Source: Paenibacillus sp. IHBB 10380 (lineage in GTDB: Bacteria; Bacillota; Bacilli; Paenibacillales; Paenibacillaceae). Taken from it: a DNA stretch of 64,000 nt. Numbering within the stretch: position 1 is the stretch's first letter; every line of letters begins with the position of its first letter. This document shows, piece by piece, positions 1 to 9,352 of this stretch. The notes under the pieces were generated by a model, which saw only the letters and a list, made by a program, of their open reading frames with translations, did no database searches and was not told the DNA's origin. The DNA is taken from assembly GCF_000949425.1 (NCBI RefSeq), contig NZ_CP010976.1, forward strand, positions 1,612,001 through 1,676,000. The letters are read 5' to 3'. A program made the translations under genes and the position numbers.

Positions 1-1
1 G

Positions 2-1255
2 CCACGTATTGTTGATTTTTTTCCACCGGATGGGTCGGGCGTTACCTATTTGGTGATGGACTATATCCAAGGCATGACACTGGAGAAATATTTCAACGAT
101 CATAACGGAAAAGTGAAGAGCGCTTTTATTCTACATTTGGCTGATCAGTTGCTTGAAGTCCTTGATTATTTACATCATCATGATCCGCCCGTTGTGTTCC
201 GTGATCTTAAGCCATCTAACATCATGCTGACTCCTCAGCTGGAGTTAAGGTTAATTGACTTCGGTATTGCACGTAATTATAAACAACATCAAGACCAAGA
301 TACGATGAAGCTGGGTACCGTTGGTTTCGCTGCACCTGAGCAATACGGAAGTGGTCAAAGTGATGCGAGATCAGATTTATATGGATTAGGTGCACTACTC
401 TTATATTTGTCTACCGGAGGGAAGAGAAGCGAATGGTTAACGGGTGTTGATCAATATATACAGATTGATCTTCCAAGTGACATTATTCCCGTCATACGTA
501 AGTTGCTGGAACATTCGCCAGATGATCGGTTTCAATCCGCAAGTGAAGTAAGACAAGCTCTGCCTCATAACCGAAGAATACCTAAGCTAGCTCCACCATT
601 GATTAGTAAGGCAACAATGGGCACATGTGTTATTGCAGTGATGGGTGCATCTGGAGGGACGGGCACTACGCATACAGCTATTGCAATGGCACATTATTTA
701 GCAAGAAACTCAGAGAAGGTTGCCATTGTAGAGATGGATATGCATGCGAATGCTTTTAGCAGAATTCAAGAGATTGCTGAGGGTAATCACACTATGGGAC
801 ATCATCATGATCGAAGATTCTCCATAGAGGGAGTGGATTATTGGGTACAGATGGCTAGAACGAATGTAATAGGTCTTCTTGGGGGGAGCTATCGTTATGT
901 CATTATGGATTTGGGGGCCTATCAGGATAACGATCGCTTGGAAGAATTTCTACGGGCTGATATTCCTATTCTGGTCGGTTCAGGCTCAGAGTGGCGGTTG
1001 CAAGATGTAACCGATGCGGTAATAAGACTATCAGAGCATCCCCAGAGTAAGTGGATTTATTGTCTAGCATTAGCAGCTTCCGAAGCTGTACAACGGTTGC
1101 GAAAGCAGTTAAATACTACAAAGGTATACAGTCTGCCATTGCATCTAGACCCTTTTGACCATTGCGAGGAGATGGAAAGAGTGTGCTCCCAAATATTTCA
1201 AGGCTTCGTTCCAACTGCTGTGAAAAAGAAAAAATTTCGTTTCGGTCTACGTTGA
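2..1255 (+). CDS. Ser/Thr protein kinase fused to a degenerate MinD-like domain (5' end outside the window)
   Basis: The frame is open to the left edge, so the kinase N-lobe lies outside. The visible part holds the catalytic loop (FRDLKPSNIML), the DFG segment (LIDFGIAR) and the APE segment (GFAAPEQYGSG), so the catalytic half of an eukaryotic-like kinase looks intact. After about 190 visible residues a second domain starts (VIAVMGASGGTGTTHTAIA). It resembles the start of MinD/ParA/CpaE ATPases, but the GGTGTT loop has neither lysine of the deviant Walker A motif, so ATP hydrolysis by this half is doubtful. An Asp pair typical of the fold (EMDMH) follows. The gene opens the visible part of a Tad-like export operon; phosphorylation control of that machine is an inference. 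The end of the protein is basic (KKKKFRFGLR). Confidence 0.8.
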   Translation, partial: PRIVDFFPPDGSGVTYLVMDYIQGMTLEKYFNDHNGKVKSAFILHLADQLLEVLDYLHHHDPPVVFRDLKPSNIMLTPQLELRLIDFGIARNYKQHQDQDTMKLGTVGFAAPEQYGSGQSDARSDLYGLGALLLYLSTGGKRSEWLTGVDQYIQIDLPSDIIPVIRKLLEHSPDDRFQSASEVRQALPHNRRIPKLAPPLISKATMGTCVIAVMGASGGTGTTHTAIAMAHYLARNSEKVAIVEMDMHANAFSRIQEIAEGNHTMGHHHDRRFSIEGVDYWVQMARTNVIGLLGGSYRYVIMDLGAYQDNDRLEEFLRADIPILVGSGSEWRLQDVTDAVIRLSEHPQSKWIYCLALAASEAVQRLRKQLNTTKVYSLPLHLDPFDHCEEMERVCSQIFQGFVPTAVKKKKFRFGLR

Positions 1256-1309
1256 TGCAAGGATTGTTAATTATCTTCATTGATAAGTCTATAGAAAAGG
1301 AGAATATGC

Positions 1310-2329
1310 ATGTCAAAAATTAGGCAGCGGAATAAGCACCTTATCTATGCTGGGCTTGCTGGGGCTGCCATCATGGGAATTATTTTTGCAGGATATGTGA
1401 TTTATAACATGAAGCTTGAGCATAATCGCCGTGCGAACCTTAAGCAAGAGTATCAACAAGAAATTAAAGTCTTAAAAGATGCACAGATTGAGCAAGAGAG
1501 GTCAATGATTAGTGGATTTATGTCTGCGCGGAATATTGAACCTGGACAGACGATAGCTTCGAAAGACCTCATTGCTGTGAAATTACCAGGGCTTGTGGCT
1601 CCAGATAATTTGATTAATAATCCACAGGTGATTGTTGGCTCTAGTTCAAAGATTGAGTTGCATAAAGGAACGCCTCTTACGAAAGCGATGTTTAATGAAG
1701 GTCAGATGACTCCCCCTGATCTAAGGAACAAGGAATTAAATGAAATTATGGTTCCAACGGATTTGAAGAAAGGGGATGTCATCGATGTACGGATTCAATT
1801 TCCGACAGGGCAAGATTTCATCATTCTCTCTAAAAAGAAGATTGAAGATTTATTGAGTCCAACGATGTGGATTACCCTTAGTGAGGCAGAAATTTTATCA
1901 TTATCGAGCGCAATGGTGGATGCTTTACTTCATGAAGCTTCGTTATATGCATTGACCTATGTTGAACCTGAGATGCAAGACAGAGCCATACCCACTTATC
2001 CTGTGAATAAAGAAGTACTTAAATTAATGGCGAGTGATCCCAATATTGTGAACAAAGCTGAGAAGCATTTGACTGAATCCGTACGAACTGCTTTAGAGAG
2101 AGACTTAGCAGCTCTGAATCCTTCACAATCTAGAGATACGTCAGTCATTTCGGAGACTGTTCCAACGTACTCCTATCAATCTTCATCACGGCAACCTAAC
2201 GTAGAAAGTAATCTATATGAGGAGAGCAGCAACATAGACAATGGTACACAACAAAGAGAAGATATTCTATCTCAAAATGCTGCGGATGCGTCTACCTTTA
2301 CAGATGTCCAGGAGAAATCTTCACCATAA
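1310..2329 (+). CDS. SAF-domain protein, CpaB/RcpC-like pilus assembly factor
   Basis: 339 residues. One N-terminal membrane segment (about residues 10-33, rich in Ala/Gly/Ile) is followed by a charged linker and a SAF-type domain (about 63-130: ARNIEPGQTIASKDLIAVKL, then LHKGTPLTKAMF). A segment like the usual VPTDLKKGDVIDVRI follows. SAF domains of this kind occur in CpaB/RcpC of Tad pili and in FlgA. The C-terminal ~80 residues are rich in Ser, Gln and Asn and probably disordered. An AAAGGAGAA ribosome site lies just upstream of the ATG. The position after the kinase and before the MinD-like genes fits a Tad-like operon. The exact role in a cell without an outer membrane is unknown. Confidence 0.7.
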   Translation: MSKIRQRNKHLIYAGLAGAAIMGIIFAGYVIYNMKLEHNRRANLKQEYQQEIKVLKDAQIEQERSMISGFMSARNIEPGQTIASKDLIAVKLPGLVAPDNLINNPQVIVGSSSKIELHKGTPLTKAMFNEGQMTPPDLRNKELNEIMVPTDLKKGDVIDVRIQFPTGQDFIILSKKKIEDLLSPTMWITLSEAEILSLSSAMVDALLHEASLYALTYVEPEMQDRAIPTYPVNKEVLKLMASDPNIVNKAEKHLTESVRTALERDLAALNPSQSRDTSVISETVPTYSYQSSSRQPNVESNLYEESSNIDNGTQQREDILSQNAADASTFTDVQEKSSP

Positions 2330-2352
2330 TATGAGGAAGGAGCACTATTGTA

Positions 2353-3063
2353 TTGAAAACATGGATTTTTGCTGGAATATGTGAAAAAAGCGATTTACTT
2401 TTCTATTTGTGTAAATTGTTATCCTCATTAGACAAGCGAGTGTTATTAGTTGATGCAACACAAACCCATAAATATCCTCTCTATATTGGTCTATTGGATA
2501 GACCTTTAGAGGTAACTGAATTTATGAATTTTGATGTAGCGTGTGGTTTTACTTCACAGGTTCATTTGGAAGAACACCTACGAGATGGGGAGGAGAAGTT
2601 AGAGCGATATGATTATGTAATTTATGACGTGGAGAGGTTATCATTCTGTTCTATGGAGATATGGAGAGATGCAGATGTACGGGTCTGGACTACGGACTAT
2701 GGGGTGTGGTCACTAAATGAAGGTAGTCGATGGTTGAATGCTCTTCATCGTCAGCACGCAGAACTTATAAATTTGACGTTTCAACTTGTCTATATACATG
2801 TCGTAGATACTCTCTTAGAGAGTTCTTATATTGAAGGACATGTTGAAGGTTGGCCTGTGAGATGGCAGGGAGAACCTATTATTATTCCTTGGGATGAGAT
2901 GGATATGGCGTTGAAGCTTGAGAACGAGCATCAAAGACAACTTCGCATGAAGCCACTCTCCAGACGTTATAAGAAAGCGTTAAGTACATTAATGAAATTA
3001 ACTCAATTAGATGATGATCATATTAAACGCGCTTTACGTAGCGCAGGAAGGACAAAGATATGA
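2353..3063 (+). CDS. MinD/CpaE-like protein without a P-loop
   Basis: 236 residues, starting at TTG after a good GGAAGGAG ribosome site. The opening strand and helix (MKTWIFAGI..., then KRVLLVDATQ) follow the layout of MinD/ParA proteins, including the VLLVDA strand that usually carries the second catalytic region. The glycine-rich P-loop between them is missing and replaced by CEKSDLLFYLCK. The middle contains YDYVIYDVERL, resembling the DYVIIDxP strand of the family. The stop overlaps the next gene by 4 bases. Family assignment rests on secondary-structure pattern and neighbours, so it is tentative; the protein may be a structural partner of the following MinD-like protein. Confidence 0.5.
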   Translation: MKTWIFAGICEKSDLLFYLCKLLSSLDKRVLLVDATQTHKYPLYIGLLDRPLEVTEFMNFDVACGFTSQVHLEEHLRDGEEKLERYDYVIYDVERLSFCSMEIWRDADVRVWTTDYGVWSLNEGSRWLNALHRQHAELINLTFQLVYIHVVDTLLESSYIEGHVEGWPVRWQGEPIIIPWDEMDMALKLENEHQRQLRMKPLSRRYKKALSTLMKLTQLDDDHIKRALRSAGRTKI

Positions 3064-3908
3064 GTACAGTAGCTTTTTGGAGTCCCCTTCAAGGAGGGAG
3101 CGGAAGTACTGCGCATATAACGTCTGTTGCGACCATGATCGGCCTAGAATACAAAGTTCGTATGTTACTTGGACATGGAGGAGTTGCAGGGGAGCGCGTC
3201 GAGGGGGCATTTCATACGGGGAAAGTAGCTCTGGATGACGCGTTTATTTCATTTAACGACTGCGGTATGGATGCACTTGAACGATTGTGCTTAAATCGAC
3301 GTCTTAATAAAGAGAACATCCGTGATTATACAGTACCTTTAATGCTAGATCGGTTAGATTTTGTGGGTGGGAATGCTAAGCGTGAAGGAACATTACCGGG
3401 ATATCGCGCTCAGTTACTTCAATCTATACTCACACTAGCGAATCAGTATTATGATTTAGTGCTTATGGATGCCGGATGTGGTACTCATGATATTGATGCT
3501 AAAGGAGATGGCGCTATATTAGAGGCGGCCGATCTGATTGTAGTAAGTCTGACACAAAATATTCAAGCCCTAGAGAACTTCTTCTCAGGAAATAACTTAC
3601 CACGAGCGCTACAGAACAAACCTTATATCGTCGTCGTAGGTCGTTATGATCGTCAATCACACTGTACATTACAGAATGTAAAGAGACGGTTCGGATTCAA
3701 AGGACATCTACATGGTATCCCTTATTCAACTGACTTCATGGATGCATGGAATATGAAAGCCGTTTTACCTTTTATACAGAGAAGTAGGCATATGAATAGT
3801 CAACATCCCTCAGCTTCATTCTTTGACAGTATCAGAGGACTCGCAAAGGATATTATGGAGCAGCTGCATCTTACCGCTTCTGTAAAAATAATGGAGAGGG
3901 GCGCCTGA
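3060..3908 (+). CDS. MinD/CpaE-like protein with degenerate Walker A
   Basis: 282 residues. The N-terminus (VAFWSPLQGGSGSTAHITSV) is a MinD/CpaE/TadZ-type loop, but Gln and Ser stand where the two lysines of the deviant Walker A would be. Later it has YDLVLMDAGCGTHD, matching the D-strand of the family, and ADLIVVSLTQN, matching the strand that follows. In Tad systems CpaE/TadZ places the apparatus at the pole and often has atypical nucleotide sites. This is the third MinD-like segment in the operon and the one most like a complete family member. Its start overlaps the previous gene (ATGA), and its stop shares a base with the CpaF start, so translation is probably coupled. Confidence 0.65.
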   Translation: MSTVAFWSPLQGGSGSTAHITSVATMIGLEYKVRMLLGHGGVAGERVEGAFHTGKVALDDAFISFNDCGMDALERLCLNRRLNKENIRDYTVPLMLDRLDFVGGNAKREGTLPGYRAQLLQSILTLANQYYDLVLMDAGCGTHDIDAKGDGAILEAADLIVVSLTQNIQALENFFSGNNLPRALQNKPYIVVVGRYDRQSHCTLQNVKRRFGFKGHLHGIPYSTDFMDAWNMKAVLPFIQRSRHMNSQHPSASFFDSIRGLAKDIMEQLHLTASVKIMERGA

Positions 3909-5794
3909 TGCTTTTCGGGAATGGTGTCAATTTACTTATCATTGGACTTATTCTATTATTCGCAGGACTGTTTATTTACATTAAATACTTAGAACTTCGA
4001 AACCCCGTATTAACGAATGTATCGGCAAGGGATAAATATACGATTGATTCCATGACAGATTTTGTGAAAACAACACTGCATGAGCTCACACATAGTCAAT
4101 TGTCAGATCTAGGGCTTCATGAGGAAGAGTACAAACGAAGACTGAATAAACGTAGTGAACTTCGTAAAGCACTCAAGGGATGTATCTCAGGTGATTTATA
4201 TGACAAACAGTATGTGAAACAATTTATGGCTGATTTACTAGTCAAGAGCTATGGATTGGATGCAACTAGTGTCGATGTGGCCATTCCCTTTGAACAAAGT
4301 CATCTACTAAATGTTCAGGATCAATTCGAAATCGTTCTTTATTTGTTCTGTCAGCGTTATCATCAGGATGCGTTCAGTCAACTGCTTGAGAAATATAATC
4401 TGGATAAGCCACGAATCGTACAGGGTTACGGGGATGACCCTATTTATGCCATTGTAGCAGATGATATTCATACCCTATTTCATAGTGAATATCGTGTTCT
4501 GTCTTTTGAAGAAAAGGTGGAAATTGTAGTTCAGCGTATTTATCAGCAATATAAAGGTTTCTCTGTCGTAGATGAGCTTCGTGATCAACGAATTGATGGT
4601 GTAAGTGGGGGCGTGAATGGGGTTTCGGGTTATGAAGCTGAACTAGATGGGTACGTTTCACAAAACGTAAATCGAGTTGATCTTCCGGTAAAAGGGATTG
4701 AAAGCGTATGGGTCTTTTACAAAGGTAAATCTATTCATTTGGGATTCCTTTCGTTCGGATCAGAGCTTGAATTAAAGCGTGTCTGTCAAAATATTTATAA
4801 ATATAATTACCCTGGGCAATTATCCGAGGCAGCTAGTTATAAGGTTAATGAAATGAAGGATGGATCACGAGTCGTGGTAGTCAGACCTCCTTTTGCAGAG
4901 AGCTGGGCATTTTTCGTTCGTAAATTTGATGTTCCTAATGCATCACTTTCCCAACTTATCAACGGAGTAAATGCGGAACTTCCAATAACCTTAATATCTT
5001 ATCTTATGAAAGGGAGTCGCATTACAGCCGTAACCGGAGCGCAAGGCTCAGGTAAAACCACATTATTAATGGCTATGATCCAACACATTTATGCTTCATA
5101 CACACTTCGTGTACAAGAGATGGCATTCGAACTTCATTTAAGAAAAATATATAGTAGGCGTAATATTCTGAGCTTTCGAGAAACGGAACACATCTCCGGC
5201 CAAGCTGGATTGGATCTACAGAAGAAAACGGATGGTACTGTTAATATCCTTGGAGAAGTGGCAAGTGATGAAGTGGCATCTTGGATGATTCAAATGTCTC
5301 AAGTGGCCAGTCTATTTACCGTATTTACGCATCATGCGAAGACCTTCAAGGATCTCATTCATTCCTTACGGAACTCACTACTTAAAAGTGGCGTATTTCA
5401 TAATGAAGCTATTGCAGAGCAACAGGTAGTCAGCGTTATTAATTTTGATATTCATATGAAGCGTGACTCTTCTGGAAATAGATTCATTGAACGGATTACA
5501 GAATGCATCCCTCGGGAACATACTACTTTTCCAGAATGGAAAGATCATGGTGGATCTACGAAACAAATGTTAAGTCAATTCATGAAATTAAGTAGTCAGT
5601 ATTATCAGAAAATGGGGGATCAGACCGCATTCACTTCACATAACATTGTGGAGTACAGAGATGGAGAATATGTCGTAGTTAATGACATATCAGATTGGAA
5701 CCGTGCGGAAATGTTGGAGCACATGAGTTCAGAAGACGCAGCTCACTTTCAGGCATTTACGAGCAATCATTGGGGTGAACGAAATGTCAGTTAA
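3908..5794 (+). CDS. CpaF/TadA-family secretion ATPase with an N-terminal membrane anchor
   Basis: 628 residues. The Walker A motif GAQGSGKTTLL sits near residue 377. Downstream, VNILGEVASDEVASWMIQM takes the place of the Walker B/GEVRG region, and FTVFTHHAKT that of the His box of CpaF/VirB11-type ATPases. This should be the motor that drives assembly or export of the pilin-like proteins encoded downstream. Unusually, residues 6-25 form a strong membrane segment (NLLIIGLILLFAGLFIYIKY); family members are normally soluble and docked to the membrane by partners. A Gly/Val-rich patch (~residues 230-245) separates the N-terminal region from the catalytic core. The start overlaps the upstream stop by one base. 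Confidence 0.85.
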   Translation: MLFGNGVNLLIIGLILLFAGLFIYIKYLELRNPVLTNVSARDKYTIDSMTDFVKTTLHELTHSQLSDLGLHEEEYKRRLNKRSELRKALKGCISGDLYDKQYVKQFMADLLVKSYGLDATSVDVAIPFEQSHLLNVQDQFEIVLYLFCQRYHQDAFSQLLEKYNLDKPRIVQGYGDDPIYAIVADDIHTLFHSEYRVLSFEEKVEIVVQRIYQQYKGFSVVDELRDQRIDGVSGGVNGVSGYEAELDGYVSQNVNRVDLPVKGIESVWVFYKGKSIHLGFLSFGSELELKRVCQNIYKYNYPGQLSEAASYKVNEMKDGSRVVVVRPPFAESWAFFVRKFDVPNASLSQLINGVNAELPITLISYLMKGSRITAVTGAQGSGKTTLLMAMIQHIYASYTLRVQEMAFELHLRKIYSRRNILSFRETEHISGQAGLDLQKKTDGTVNILGEVASDEVASWMIQMSQVASLFTVFTHHAKTFKDLIHSLRNSLLKSGVFHNEAIAEQQVVSVINFDIHMKRDSSGNRFIERITECIPREHTTFPEWKDHGGSTKQMLSQFMKLSSQYYQKMGDQTAFTSHNIVEYRDGEYVVVNDISDWNRAEMLEHMSSEDAAHFQAFTSNHWGERNVS

Positions 5795-7856
5795 ACTCGT
5801 GTTACAGATTATTCTTATCACCGCGTTGATTATGTTTATCCTTTTGTATGGCGTGTTGTCATGGGTACGCAGTAGGGAAAGAAATGATGAGCAATCCGTC
5901 TTATATGGCAAAGGTTGGAATGAGAAGATCAAATTTAGAGAACGGGGTCATTCCTTCTTACAGTCTTCTTATTCGACGAGTCTTAGAATCCCGTTATTAT
6001 CGCGCTATATTCGTAGGATGCGTAAACGTCTATCTGGTGTACATGCTTATGATGAATTTCACCTCCGCCACGAGGTCATGAAAATGACCTATGCGGTGCT
6101 TGGTACGCTTGGACTTTCGATTGTGGTGCTATTTATCGTCAATCAAAGTATCAGCTTTCTCTTGACCGTTATTTTAGCAGCGATTGTGTTAAACAGCTTC
6201 TTGGTTGACTTGTATATCAATTCTTTAGAGAAACGCTTGCTCTCACAGATGGTGGATTTATTCTCCGACGTTCGTCATCGCTATCATCAACATGGCATGG
6301 TAGAAGAAGCACTCTATGAAGCGGCAGAAACAGCTGGTTACGAGGTTTCTCTACATACACATAAGATTTATGAATCTCTTACTTCTAAAAATCCGGATGA
6401 ACAGCTAGAGATGTACTATGAGTCAGCGCCTAATCGCTTTCTTAAGGCATTCGCGGGGATCTCTTATATGATTATGGAGTTTGGTGATAAGACCAAGGAG
6501 CAAGGATCAATATATCTGCAAGGTCTGAGTAGTCTAAGTAAAGAGATCCAACTGGAGATATTGCGTAGAGATAAGCTTGACTATTTGCTAAAAGGGTTGA
6601 ACATCATCGCTCTTGCTCCTATTTTTTTCACGAAGCCCATTGAACAGTGGGCTAGAAATAGCTTTCCTGCAATGGATCAATTCTATATGAGTAAAGTGGG
6701 ATACATCACCAAAATAAGTATCTTTGTCATTATTATTGTGGCTTATATGTTGCTTCAGAAGCTACAACAGTATGACGAGACCACATACCGGACGGGTAAG
6801 GTGTCAAGAACATGGGAGCAGAAGGTATCTTCTATACGTGTTTTGAGTTGGATAACGTCGTTAGTAGCACCTAAGCCTCAAACAAAACCTTATGGGGATA
6901 TTATAAGACTTCTCAAAGATACGAATGGTGTCCTTCGTTATGAATGGTTCTATATTCGAAGAGTTGTCTTCTTCATTGTTGGATTCGCACTGACTTTGAC
7001 GACAGTATTATTCCTTCATCATTCAGCTAGAGAACATATTCTATATGATCCGGTAAAGAATGACTCTTTTTTTGGTCGTCTGTCCATCGAAGAGAAACGG
7101 CAGGGAGATGAGCTTGCAACCCGTGATCGGAAAGTCATGGAGCAGCTAAATGTATCCCCAAATATTAATTATAATCAGGTGGCAGTCAAGGTAACTCAGA
7201 TAAACGAAAAACCTGTTCAGCAAGATCAATTCGTATCCACGGTGCAACGTATAATGGATAAACTTCAGCAATATAACGAGGAATATATCAAATGGTGGGA
7301 AGTTCTACTAGCATTCATACTGGGGGTAATTGGATATCAATTTCCATTATGGATTCTTTATTTTCAAAAAAAAGTACGAACGATGGATATGAGGCATGAG
7401 GTATATCAGTTCCATACGATTATTTCGATGTTGCGGGACATGGATAGGATGTCAGTAGAAACGATATTAGAGTGGATGGATCGATTTGCAGTTATATTCA
7501 AAACCCCGATTCATAAATGTCTCCTTCATTATGATCATGGAGCAGAGATGGCACTTCAGGGACTAAAGGATGAAGTTCTATTTCCTGAGTTCCAAAGAAT
7601 TGTAGATAAGTTATTACTTGCTGTAGAGAAAATTCCAATAACACAGGCTTTTGATGATCTAGAGAGTGAAATGTCATTCTATTTCGAACAACGTAAGCAA
7701 GAATATGAGCGGATTATTGATACGAAGGCTGGATGGGGAAGAATGATCGGCTTTGCGCCCATGTATGCACTGATATTTCTCTATTTAGTCATTCCACTCA
7801 TTAGTATGAGCTTTATGCAAATGAATATGTATTATGAGCAAATTCAACATTTATAA
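5784..7856 (+). CDS. TadB-TadC-like double-length T2SF membrane protein
   Basis: About 690 residues, roughly twice a usual TadB or TadC. The first half has membrane segments near the N-terminus, at about residues 95-145 and at about 315-330, around a soluble region with the helical pattern of T2SF domains. The second half repeats the layout: a segment near 395, a pair near 510, and a last one near the C-terminus. The simplest reading is a fusion of TadB and TadC, the inner-membrane platform on which the CpaF motor acts. The ATG at 5784 is preceded at good spacing by GGGGTG; a GTG at 5775 in the same frame would add three residues. The gene overlaps the end of cpaF. Confidence 0.7.
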   Translation: MSVKLVLQIILITALIMFILLYGVLSWVRSRERNDEQSVLYGKGWNEKIKFRERGHSFLQSSYSTSLRIPLLSRYIRRMRKRLSGVHAYDEFHLRHEVMKMTYAVLGTLGLSIVVLFIVNQSISFLLTVILAAIVLNSFLVDLYINSLEKRLLSQMVDLFSDVRHRYHQHGMVEEALYEAAETAGYEVSLHTHKIYESLTSKNPDEQLEMYYESAPNRFLKAFAGISYMIMEFGDKTKEQGSIYLQGLSSLSKEIQLEILRRDKLDYLLKGLNIIALAPIFFTKPIEQWARNSFPAMDQFYMSKVGYITKISIFVIIIVAYMLLQKLQQYDETTYRTGKVSRTWEQKVSSIRVLSWITSLVAPKPQTKPYGDIIRLLKDTNGVLRYEWFYIRRVVFFIVGFALTLTTVLFLHHSAREHILYDPVKNDSFFGRLSIEEKRQGDELATRDRKVMEQLNVSPNINYNQVAVKVTQINEKPVQQDQFVSTVQRIMDKLQQYNEEYIKWWEVLLAFILGVIGYQFPLWILYFQKKVRTMDMRHEVYQFHTIISMLRDMDRMSVETILEWMDRFAVIFKTPIHKCLLHYDHGAEMALQGLKDEVLFPEFQRIVDKLLLAVEKIPITQAFDDLESEMSFYFEQRKQEYERIIDTKAGWGRMIGFAPMYALIFLYLVIPLISMSFMQMNMYYEQIQHL

Positions 7857-7868
7857 GGAGATGGAACT

Positions 7869-8357
7869 ATGAATAACGCATCATCAGCATTAAAGGTGGC
7901 AGCAGGTATTTTTCTAACCATTGCTTTAATTACCATTGTGGTGATTTTATTTATTTCGGCGCAAGAGGCTACTAAAACGGCACAGAATAATTTCTCGGAT
8001 ATTCAAACCGAATTATCACAAGCTTCTTATACAGTATATGATGGCACAACGATTAGTGGGTCTCAGGTTACCAATGCATTACGTAAATTTAAAGATAAAG
8101 ATCAGTTTGGTATTCAAGTGGAAACTGGTAAAACTCGTAAAGCGGGACATTGGTATGGGAATGCGCTAGATATTACGTCTTCAGCCTCAGAAGATAAGTA
8201 TGGTTCAGTAATTTCTCCGGGTAATCGGCAGGGGGATCTCAAGCTGACAATGGATGAGGCTAGTGATCAATATGTCAATCCTAGTGGTAAATTCAAAGCC
8301 AGTATCGTAAAGGATAGCTCGAATGTAGTCAGAGGACTGTTGTTTGGGCAGTTCTAA
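7869..8357 (+). CDS. Pilin-like single-membrane-segment protein 1
   Basis: 162 residues. A hydrophobic segment at about residues 9-30 is followed by an amphipathic helix (SAQEATKTAQNNFSDIQTEL) and a soluble domain rich in Ser, Gly and Asp, the general plan of a pilin or pseudopilin. There is no clear class III or class IV prepilin cleavage site (no G/xxxxEY and no K/R-G/FxxxE), so processing by a prepilin peptidase cannot be claimed. The segment SGSQVTNALRKFKDKDQFGI resembles SGSQVLYSLSESKRIGTVI in the next gene, so the two are probably paralogues. AAGGAGATGG precedes the start. It is likely the exported or structural component of the upstream machine. Confidence 0.6.
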   Translation: MNNASSALKVAAGIFLTIALITIVVILFISAQEATKTAQNNFSDIQTELSQASYTVYDGTTISGSQVTNALRKFKDKDQFGIQVETGKTRKAGHWYGNALDITSSASEDKYGSVISPGNRQGDLKLTMDEASDQYVNPSGKFKASIVKDSSNVVRGLLFGQF

Positions 8358-8396
8358 GGACATTAATGATTCGAAGAATGGGGGAGGAAGTAGCCG

Positions 8397-8795
8397 ATGT
8401 CAGAAAATGCACAAAGTATGATTATTCTAAGTACCTCCCTAGTCGTATTTGTAGGTGCAAGCTGGATATCCTTGAACATGTTAAAACAAATGGATCGAAC
8501 ATTACAGGGCGTTTCAGATAGAAATCAGGGTCAGTCCCAAAGTATACAGGTGACACTTCGTACAAGTAGTTCTGAAATATACAGTGGTTCTCAGGTGTTA
8601 TATAGTCTTAGTGAAAGCAAGCGTATAGGGACCGTAATTGAAGTGGATGGATACATCTTTTCTGGTATAGAGATATTAGACGCGGATTATACCCGAATTG
8701 ACGTGGGGAAAATGTACAAGGTTAGTTATATAAGAGATGGAAGTGGAAATATTACTAAACTTATATTCACGGTATTGAAGAGGACAAGCACATGA
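8397..8795 (+). CDS. Pilin-like single-membrane-segment protein 2
   Basis: 132 residues with one membrane segment at about 7-28, a short helical linker with Gln and Ser, and a small beta-rich domain. It shares the SGSQV motif and the spacing of secondary structure with the 162-residue protein just upstream, which suggests duplication. GGGGGAGG lies upstream of the ATG. The stop codon overlaps the next start (ATGA), so it is co-translated with the following gene. No function can be assigned from sequence alone; it is a minor pilin candidate by context. Confidence 0.55.
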   Translation: MSENAQSMIILSTSLVVFVGASWISLNMLKQMDRTLQGVSDRNQGQSQSIQVTLRTSSSEIYSGSQVLYSLSESKRIGTVIEVDGYIFSGIEILDADYTRIDVGKMYKVSYIRDGSGNITKLIFTVLKRTST

Positions 8796-9352
8796 CTCAA
8801 TCCGTTTCCAAGTTTGTGAGTGTAATTCTAGCATTGCTTCTCTTGTATATTTATCCCACGGCTGAAGGAGCCAAACGGCAAGATGATTTATCTCAAATTG
8901 TTGTTTACAACGTGGTTACTCAGTTTGTAGACGCTGTAAGAGTGAAAGGGTATGTTACGCCAACGATGTACAATGATTTCTTACAGAGTCTTCACGTAAC
9001 GGGAAATGAATATGAGGTTCAGATGGAACACCGACATAAGAAGTATCATCCTGAGTACTCTGACGCTGCAAATGCGACTACATTTCAAGACAAATATAGT
9101 GTTGTTTATGATGGTTATTATGAAGAGACTATATTAGCTAGATTATTTCCGGAGAGCAGTTTACCAAAGGATAGTGAGTCCCGAATATACAAAATGGTAG
9201 TTGGGGATTTCTTTAAAGTTACGGTTAAGAATATTAATGTTACTCCAGGCACAATCATGTCTGATTTGCTATATGGGGTAAGGGAATTATCCGATGGGCG
9301 TACGGTCATTGTATTTCCTTATGGAGGAATGGTATTGAATGAAGATTACTGA
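8792..9352 (+). CDS. Secreted or membrane-anchored protein of the Tad-like operon
   Basis: 186 residues. An N-terminal hydrophobic stretch (about residues 8-22, ending in YPTAEGAK) may be a signal peptide with an Ala-containing cleavage site or a membrane anchor. The rest is soluble with alternating strands and no motif I recognise. Its start overlaps the preceding stop and its end overlaps the next gene by 14 bases, so it belongs to the same transcript. By position and size it could be a TadE/TadF-like minor component. That is inference from context. Confidence 0.5.
   Translation: MTQSVSKFVSVILALLLLYIYPTAEGAKRQDDLSQIVVYNVVTQFVDAVRVKGYVTPTMYNDFLQSLHVTGNEYEVQMEHRHKKYHPEYSDAANATTFQDKYSVVYDGYYEETILARLFPESSLPKDSESRIYKMVVGDFFKVTVKNINVTPGTIMSDLLYGVRELSDGRTVIVFPYGGMVLNEDY

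Noticed and set aside
3011..3238. 75-codon plus-strand frame overlapping two MinD-like genes
   Set aside because: It is the other frame of the real genes, with no ribosome site of its own.
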